Of a stretch of 40,541 nt of DNA, positions 36,783 to 40,541 are shown in pieces. The DNA lies in NCBI GenBank assembly GCA_031555505.1, contig JAVBUH010000071.1, positions 1 to 40,541 on the forward strand, in the 5' to 3' direction. Position 1 is the first letter of the stretch, and each line of letters starts with the position of its first letter. The translations under genes and the position numbers were made by a program. This DNA comes from JAJDIA01 sp031555505 (GTDB lineage: Bacteria > Bacteroidota > Bacteroidia > Bacteroidales > Tannerellaceae). The notes beneath the pieces were generated by a model. The model was not told where the DNA came from and did not search any database. It worked only from the letters and a program-made list of their open reading frames with translations.

Positions 36783-37823
36783 TTATTGTATCAGTAACAT
36801 GCCGGCCTGCTGTGCTTCGCGACGCATCTCTTCAGGCCAGATACTTGCCTGGATCTCACCAATATGTGCCTTTCGAAGGTAGAACATACAGAGACGGCTC
36901 TGCCCGATACCGCCACCGATACTCTGAGGTAGTTCGCCGTTAAGCAGACGACGATGGAAATAGAGTTCTTTCTTTTCTTCCGAACCGGTAAGCGCCAACT
37001 GCCGAAGCAAGGCTTCCCGGTTTACACGGATACCCATGGAAGAAAGTTCCATGCTGCGGTTGAGGATATCATCCCACACAAGAAGATCGCCATTGAGCCC
37101 GGTCTGGCCGTTGGCATCCACGGTAGACCAGTCGTCGTAGTCCGGTGCCCGTCCGTCATGCTTTTCCCCGTTGCTCAACAGGTAGCCAATACCGATAATA
37201 AATACGGCGCCATATTCCTTCGCAATCGCATCCTCCCGTTCTTTCGGGGTATAACCGGGATAACGCTGGAGTAAGTCTTCGGCATGGATAAAGTAGATCT
37301 GTTGGGGAAGTACGGGCTTGATCATAGGAAACATCTCGTACACCATATATTCCGTACGCACCAGAGCCGCATAGATACGGCGAACGATCTCTTTGAGGAA
37401 TTCCACATTGCGCTCATTCTCATTCATCACCCGTTCCCAGTCCCATTGATCAACATAAAGCGAATGTAGGTTTCCCAGTTCTTCATCAGAACGGATGGCA
37501 TTCATATCGGTGTAGATACCATAGCCCTCTTCTACTTCATATTCGCCCAGGGTAAGACGTTTCCATTTGGCCAGCGAATGTACAATCTCAGCCTTCGTAT
37601 CCCCTAAGTCCTTGATGGGAAAGCTTACTGCCCGTTCAGTACCGTTAAGGTCATCGTTAATCCCCATTCCCTTAAGTACAAACAAGGGGGCGGTGATACG
37701 CCTCAGGCGCAGTTCGGACGATAGGTTTTGCTGGAAGAAGTCTTTAATCTTCTTGATCCCCAGTTCTGTTTGCGGAAGATTCAGCAAAGCCTTGTAACCG
37801 GCAGGCTTAATGAGATAGCTCAT
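36783..37823 (-). CDS. asnA: Aspartate-ammonia ligase (asparagine synthetase A)
   Basis: The enzyme makes asparagine from aspartate, ammonia and ATP in the cytoplasm. The ATG at 37823 gives 346 residues, close to the E. coli AsnA length (330); the open frame runs 39 codons further upstream but would cross the promoter. It begins SYLIKPAGYKALL. The class II aminoacyl-tRNA synthetase-like core is recognised by LFVLKGMGINDDLNGTERAV, HSLAKWKRLTLGEY, GYGIYTDMNAIR, LHSLYVDQWDWE and the C-terminal GGGIGQSRLCMF. It heads an asnA-ung pair. Confidence 0.95.
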   Translation of the reverse strand: MSYLIKPAGYKALLNLPQTELGIKKIKDFFQQNLSSELRLRRITAPLFVLKGMGINDDLNGTERAVSFPIKDLGDTKAEIVHSLAKWKRLTLGEYEVEEGYGIYTDMNAIRSDEELGNLHSLYVDQWDWERVMNENERNVEFLKEIVRRIYAALVRTEYMVYEMFPMIKPVLPQQIYFIHAEDLLQRYPGYTPKEREDAIAKEYGAVFIIGIGYLLSNGEKHDGRAPDYDDWSTVDANGQTGLNGDLLVWDDILNRSMELSSMGIRVNREALLRQLALTGSEEKKELYFHRRLLNGELPQSIGGGIGQSRLCMFYLRKAHIGEIQASIWPEEMRREAQQAGMLLIQ

Positions 37824-37865
37824 ATATATCGGGTTGTATTTATATTTGTCTAATATTTTGACCGG

Positions 37866-37899
37866 CAAAGTTACATCTTTCCCTAAAAGCAGCAACAAA
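37866..37899 (-). promoter_or_regulatory. Promoter of asnA
   Basis: The minus strand has TAACTTTG (37866-37873), matching TAnnTTTG, and a TTTG (37896-37899) or TTG (37893-37895) about 19-22 bases upstream as -33 element. The leader would be about 35 bases. Confidence 0.65.
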
Positions 37900-37981
37900 C
37901 CAGCCCACTTTATTTGCAAAACGGCAGTGTTATACGGCATATTGCGCGCAAAATAACACTTCAGAATATTTTATCCATCCA

Positions 37982-38013
37982 TTTGCTAAACTAAATCATT
38001 ATATGTATTTTTG
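37982..38013 (+). promoter_or_regulatory. Promoter of tRNA-Arg
   Basis: TTTG (37982-37985), a 20-base spacer and TATTTTTG (38006-38013) match the Bacteroidetes promoter consensus exactly. The tRNA begins 10 bases later. Confidence 0.75.
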
Positions 38014-38023
38014 CACCGTCTTT

Positions 38024-38096
38024 GGCTCGGTAGCTTAGTGAATAGAGCGTCAGATTCCGGTTCTGAAGGTCGTGGGTTTGACTCCCACCCGGGTCA
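38024..38096 (+). tRNA. tRNA-Arg (anticodon CCG)
   Basis: The 73-base sequence folds as a full cloverleaf. The acceptor GGCTCGG pairs with CCGGGTC (with G-U pairs). The anticodon stem TCAGA/TCTGA carries loop TTCCGGT, with anticodon CCG at 38057-38059 reading CGG. The T-stem GTGGG/CCCAC closes loop TTTGACT. The discriminator is A and CCA is not encoded. It is monocistronic, with its own promoter and terminator. Accessory genes begin just downstream, on the opposite strand. Confidence 0.93.
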
Positions 38097-38106
38097 CATA
38101 ACAATG

Positions 38107-38144
38107 AAAGGTGTAACTGTAAATCAATCAGTTATACCTTTTTT
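38107..38144 (+). terminator. Terminator of tRNA-Arg
   Basis: The 13-bp stem AAAGGTGTAACTG / CAGTTATACCTTT (38107-38119 with 38129-38141, one G-U) is followed by a T-run ending at 38144. Confidence 0.8.
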
Positions 38145-38151
38145 AATTCCA

Positions 38152-38173
38152 ATTTGCACAACATTTGCACAAC
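38152..38173. repeat. Tandem 11-bp direct repeat downstream of tRNA
   Basis: ATTTGCACAAC occurs twice back to back (38152-38162 and 38163-38173). Such repeats near a tRNA 3' end can be arm-type binding sites of tyrosine recombinases; no integrase gene is in the window. Confidence 0.5.
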
Positions 38174-38260
38174 TCGTCGGTGGATATCCATTATTTCATG
38201 TTTATCTTGACTGGCTTATGGCGTACACTTCTTTGCCTGTCTGTTAGATGCACTGATTGT

Positions 38261-38300
38261 AAAAAAAGAAGCCCGGAAACCTTTCGATCCCCAGACTTCT
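38261..38300 (-). terminator. Terminator of small-gene cluster
   Basis: On the minus strand a 10-bp stem AGAAGTCTGG / CCGGGCTTCT (two G-U pairs, 14-base loop; 38291-38300 with 38267-38276) is followed by seven Ts. It is just after the last small minus-strand gene. Confidence 0.75.
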
Positions 38301-38306
38301 CACCTG

Positions 38307-38714
38307 TCATACACTCTCGCTATACAGCGTTTTCAAATCCTCTCTGATCTCTTTATAGAACCCGATCTGACCTTCCAGCCTTTCGATTTTCCTGCGTATC
38401 CCTTCGTTCTGTTCCGGGCAACGTCCACCGGCGATGATCCATTCTAACCGGCTGATTTCTTCTGACCGGTTCTGAATCCTCTTGCTGAATAACTCGATAG
38501 CCAGTTTGCGCTTTTCTTCGGATCGGGGCAAATCCTGTACAAGGGTATAGTCGTCCGGCCTTTTAAAATAACCAAAACCTAATCCATGCCGGTTCTGTAC
38601 ATTCTCTTCGTTCTCTACCCATACCGTATCATTTGTGATACCGTACACTCTCAATCTTTGGCCGTCCTCCTGGCGCTGCCAGATTTGGCCTACTTTCGGG
38701 GTTGTTGTTTTCAT
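38307..38714 (-). CDS. Hypothetical protein, accessory cluster
   Basis: I do not recognise a family. The 135-residue product (start 38714, whose ATG overlaps the upstream stop as ATGA) has an N-terminal small beta module (PKVGQIWQRQEDGQRLRVYG, WVENEEN) reminiscent of short SH3-like or KOW-type modules in phage proteins, and a C-terminal half that is charged and helical, likely a coiled coil (RKLAIELFSKRIQNRSEEIS, RRKIERLEGQIGFYKEIRED). No signal peptide or membrane segment. It is the last gene of the tight minus-strand cluster before the terminator. Confidence 0.65.
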   Translation of the reverse strand: MKTTTPKVGQIWQRQEDGQRLRVYGITNDTVWVENEENVQNRHGLGFGYFKRPDDYTLVQDLPRSEEKRKLAIELFSKRIQNRSEEISRLEWIIAGGRCPEQNEGIRRKIERLEGQIGFYKEIREDLKTLYSESV

Positions 38715-39010
38715 ATTACATTTACGTATTTGTCCCAAATATCTTCTCGGGTGAAAAGCCCTATCGCTTCACCCATTCCCATCAATAGATCACTAAAGCG
38801 ATCATCCACATTACCAATTTTTTCCCAAGTGTCTGAATAGCGTTCTCTGTCTTCTTTAGAAAAATCATTGTTAAACGCTATCAATCTCGCTTCTTTGATT
38901 AGGTCTAAAGCCCTGATCCATTCCCTGATCTGCTTCTCGTGCTGCAACCCTTTGATCTCTATTCCAGACATTGTTGCCGGAATGTTTTCTGTTCTTGTTC
39001 TCATACTCAT
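38711..39010 (-). CDS. Hypothetical protein, accessory cluster
   Basis: The 99-residue soluble protein has no family I can name. It is mostly helical and charged (EKQIREWIRALDLIKEARLI, KEDRERYSDTWEKIG). A start at the third codon (39004) is also possible. Its stop overlaps the next gene's ATG by 4 bases, and it begins 6 bp after the preceding gene, so co-translation is likely. Confidence 0.65.
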   Translation of the reverse strand: MSMRTRTENIPATMSGIEIKGLQHEKQIREWIRALDLIKEARLIAFNNDFSKEDRERYSDTWEKIGNVDDRFSDLLMGMGEAIGLFTREDIWDKYVNVI

Positions 39011-39016
39011 TTGTAT

Positions 39017-39370
39017 TTATTTATTGACTATAGACATTGGAGAAATCCCTTGTAATTCCTTAAAACGGTGAATTAGGCTAAAGAGGTCATCAAAATTGCT
39101 TTCATCAGCCTTCTTCTCTACCACATCTAGAATGTAGTGCATTTGGTTAACCTTGTCGCATATTTGTTTGGTGCAAATAGATACAGATTCGTTTTCCTTA
39201 CTGTACTTCTCTATGAGGGTTGCATCGGCATAAATGCTATTCACTATCTCCTTACCCGCCCTACACAGGTAAAGCATGCAGTAATAATACGATTCATCTA
39301 CAATGGGAGAATCCTTCAATTTCATCAAAAGATCCTTTACTTCTTCTTGGTGATTTTCTTTCTTTTCCAT
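39017..39370 (-). CDS. Hypothetical helical protein, paralogue of upstream gene
   Basis: The 117-residue protein has no known family. It resembles the product of the gene just upstream, which is also 117 residues: both start ME[KR]KE--[QR]EE[MV]K, then LK[DN]SP[IV], a Tyr-Tyr pair, L--LC-A, and end in an F--L--L or F--- -F-YHYKE helical tail. It is predicted to be all-helical and soluble. The 6-bp gap to both neighbours marks it as part of one operon. Cysteines at similar positions are also shared. Function unknown. Confidence 0.65.
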   Translation of the reverse strand: MEKKENHQEEVKDLLMKLKDSPIVDESYYYCMLYLCRAGKEIVNSIYADATLIEKYSKENESVSICTKQICDKVNQMHYILDVVEKKADESNFDDLFSLIHRFKELQGISPMSIVNK

Positions 39371-39376
39371 ATCCGT

Positions 39377-39730
39377 TTATTTTTGTTGGTTTTCCAGAGC
39401 CTCCTTGTAATGATAGAAGAAGTCAGACAGGGTAGAAAACATACGCCCTTCTAATTGGCTTGTTACAGCATTAAAAACCTCCATAGCTTGTGAAAGTTCT
39501 TTAATCATGAGTTCAAGCACACAATGATGTACTTTCATATCAAGAGTGCCTTCTTTATGCCTCCTCAATAGATCATCTGCGCTTTCACTTACATACCCTA
39601 TAATAGTTGTGGCCGCATCACATAGGGTTGAAAGGGTGCCTAAATAATACTCATGCTTAATTACTGGACTGTTTTTCAGTTCTTCATAACACTTCTTCAT
39701 TTCTTCTCTTGGATCTTCTTTACGTTCCAT
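39377..39730 (-). CDS. Hypothetical helical protein, paralogue of downstream gene
   Basis: The 117-residue protein has no known family. It matches its downstream neighbour in length and in the patterns MERKEDPREEMK, LKNSPVI, YYLGTLSTLCDAAT and the closing helix, so the pair arose by tandem duplication and then diverged well. No signal peptide, membrane segment or nucleic-acid motif is visible. Confidence 0.65.
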   Translation of the reverse strand: MERKEDPREEMKKCYEELKNSPVIKHEYYLGTLSTLCDAATTIIGYVSESADDLLRRHKEGTLDMKVHHCVLELMIKELSQAMEVFNAVTSQLEGRMFSTLSDFFYHYKEALENQQK

Positions 39731-39774
39731 AATTTCTTGTATTGTGCCAGGCTGTTACATCTGGCGGTTATTAA

Positions 39775-40059
39775 CTATTTCACTTCGATCAAATTTTCCA
39801 AATCAAAATAATACAAAGCGTTTCCGCTACCGTGTTTGCCGTATGTCGCCGTATCTAAGAAGTGATCAAAAATATTTCCACTTAATCCGGCTTCATACAC
39901 ATAGCAGCCGGTTCTAACAGTTTCTTTCGGATAATCTTCACCAAAATAACTCTGTAGATCGAACATGTAACTGCTCTCTTTTTCGACAAAATAGATACAC
40001 TGATGATCAGTTGCGTACTTCATCAGCAGAGATAAAAAATACATTTGTTGTGATGTCAT
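39775..40059 (-). CDS. Hypothetical protein, accessory cluster
   Basis: The 94-residue protein has no family I recognise. The N-terminal part is helical (SQQMYFLSLLMKYATDHQ) and the rest is aromatic and acidic (YMFDLQSYFGEDYP, YYFDLENLIEVK). The AT-rich composition matches its neighbours and differs from the core genes. It is 13 bp downstream of the next gene on the same strand and 44 bp before the paralogue pair. Confidence 0.6.
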   Translation of the reverse strand: MTSQQMYFLSLLMKYATDHQCIYFVEKESSYMFDLQSYFGEDYPKETVRTGCYVYEAGLSGNIFDHFLDTATYGKHGSGNALYYFDLENLIEVK

Positions 40060-40072
40060 GATTTTTTTGTTT

Positions 40073-40393
40073 TTATGCGATTGATACTAAATTTGCTTTC
40101 TTGAAACAACGCCAGTCCTGAACCTCTGAATCGAAATAGGTCTGTACAGTGTCGTTCTGCTTTCTGTCTGTACCTTTCGTTTCAGGGATCAACTTTTCAG
40201 AGAGTGTGCCGTATGCCTCACGCCGGGATCCGTCTACTTTGGTAAAGTAGAACTTCGTAATACCTTTTTTCATTCGTGCGATCAGTTTAATGTTCGCCCA
40301 ACTGACTTTTAAGGCTTCGCTGATATTGAATCCGTTTCTTTTCACAAGCTGCCAAGCAAGCTGCATGATCTGTCTTAATTCGTTCGTTTTCAT
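40073..40393 (-). CDS. Small SH3-like (DUF2693/WYL_2-type) protein
   Basis: The 106-residue product has an N-terminal helix with LAWQLVKRNGFNISEALKVS, followed by a beta-rich part (KKGITKFYFTKVDGSRREA, TVQTYFDSEVQDWRCFKKAN) that fits the small Sm-like SH3 beta-barrel (DUF2693) proteins common in Bacteroidetes plasmids, phages and conjugative elements. The function is unknown. It is the first gene of the minus-strand cluster. Its ATG is only ~3 bases from a TGTATGG sequence that may be the end of an IS21-like element, so its normal upstream region may be lost; no good ribosome site is visible. Confidence 0.6.
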   Translation of the reverse strand: MKTNELRQIMQLAWQLVKRNGFNISEALKVSWANIKLIARMKKGITKFYFTKVDGSRREAYGTLSEKLIPETKGTDRKQNDTVQTYFDSEVQDWRCFKKANLVSIA

Positions 40394-40396
40394 TGC

Positions 40397-40518
40397 TGTA
40401 TGGAAAATCCAGTTCAGATTGACCCCTTAAACCAAACGAATTTGACCCCTTGCTCCAAAATAATGTTGACCCCTCTAACCAAAATAAAAATGACCCCATT
40501 TGAATGTATGTCAACATA
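40397..40518. mobile_element. Probable IS21-family end with TTGACCCC repeats
   Basis: Four direct copies of [TA]TGACCCC occur at 40419-40426, 40442-40449, 40466-40473 and 40490-40497, spaced 23, 24 and 24 bases. Between them CCAAA is also repeated. Multiple short direct repeats of the TTGACCCC kind at the element ends are a feature of IS21-family insertion sequences. The outer end may be TGTATGG at 40397, with the element body running off the right edge, but no istA or istB gene is visible, so the orientation and extent are inferred. Confidence 0.55.
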
Positions 40519-40541
40519 GATTTTTACGTAATCCCATAATA

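Noticed and set aside
38011..38247. 78-codon open frame across the tRNA
   Set aside because: It is the translation of a tRNA gene and its terminator.
40287..40517. 76-codon minus-strand open frame across the TTGACCCC repeats
   Set aside because: It is the translation of the repeat region and overlaps the DUF2693-type gene in another frame.

Overview
The window looks like a chromosomal segment from a gut-type Bacteroidales bacterium, possibly Parabacteroides or a relative; the genus is a guess from the gene content. The evidence is as follows. Many genes are preceded by the Bacteroidetes -7 promoter motif TAnnTTTG. There are many lipoproteins of the Bacteroidetes kind, a CarboxypepD_reg-like TonB-dependent receptor, GLUG-motif surface proteins, a DUF4038/GH140-like hydrolase, and the long Bacteroidetes form of LptD. 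Mean GC is near 50 %, and the last ~2.3 kb is visibly more AT-rich.

Layout. (1) 426-6433 (+): two overlapping genes for large GLUG-repeat lipoproteins, the first carrying an odd inserted module with a hydrophobic hairpin. (2) 6520-7710 (+): a THUMP-like class I SAM methyltransferase. (3) 13206-7738 (-): a probable co-directional cluster of a CPA2-type cation:proton antiporter, a secreted GH140-like hydrolase and an AspT/YidE-type transporter. (4) 13398-16391 (+): glycogen branching enzyme GlgB and mannose-6-phosphate isomerase, separated by 9 bp. (5) 16392-16933: gene-free DNA with a hairpin, a degenerate 22-bp tandem repeat and a terminator. (6) 20975-16934 (-): a TonB-dependent receptor followed by an unrecognised lipoprotein with internal repeats. 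(7) 21357-24161: a convergent pair, an NPP-type phosphodiesterase lipoprotein (+) and a C1 aminopeptidase (-), separated by a long inverted repeat. (8) 24418-30194 (+): a Gfo/Idh/MocA oxidoreductase, a LacZ-type GH2 beta-galactosidase, a palindromic element and a membrane-anchored AraC-type regulator. (9) 30404-32323 (+): a MACPF (perforin-like) lipoprotein resembling Bacteroidales secreted antimicrobial proteins. (10) 32542-37823: an HD phosphohydrolase and LptD (+), then asnA-ung (-). (11) 38024-38096: tRNA-Arg(CCG) with a promoter and terminator. (12) 38261-40393 (-): a compact cluster of six small genes of accessory or mobile-element type, including a tandem paralogous pair of 117-aa proteins, ending next to regularly spaced TTGACCCC repeats (40419-40497) that look like an IS21-family element end.

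How it fits together. Core housekeeping genes (lptD, ung, asnA, glgB, manA) alternate with cell-envelope and nutrient-acquisition modules. The most interesting candidates are the MACPF lipoprotein as a possible interbacterial toxin, the GLUG lipoprotein pair with its membrane-active-looking insert, the receptor plus repeat-lipoprotein pair that lacks a SusD, and the tRNA-adjacent accessory island with its paralogous gene pair and IS-like end.
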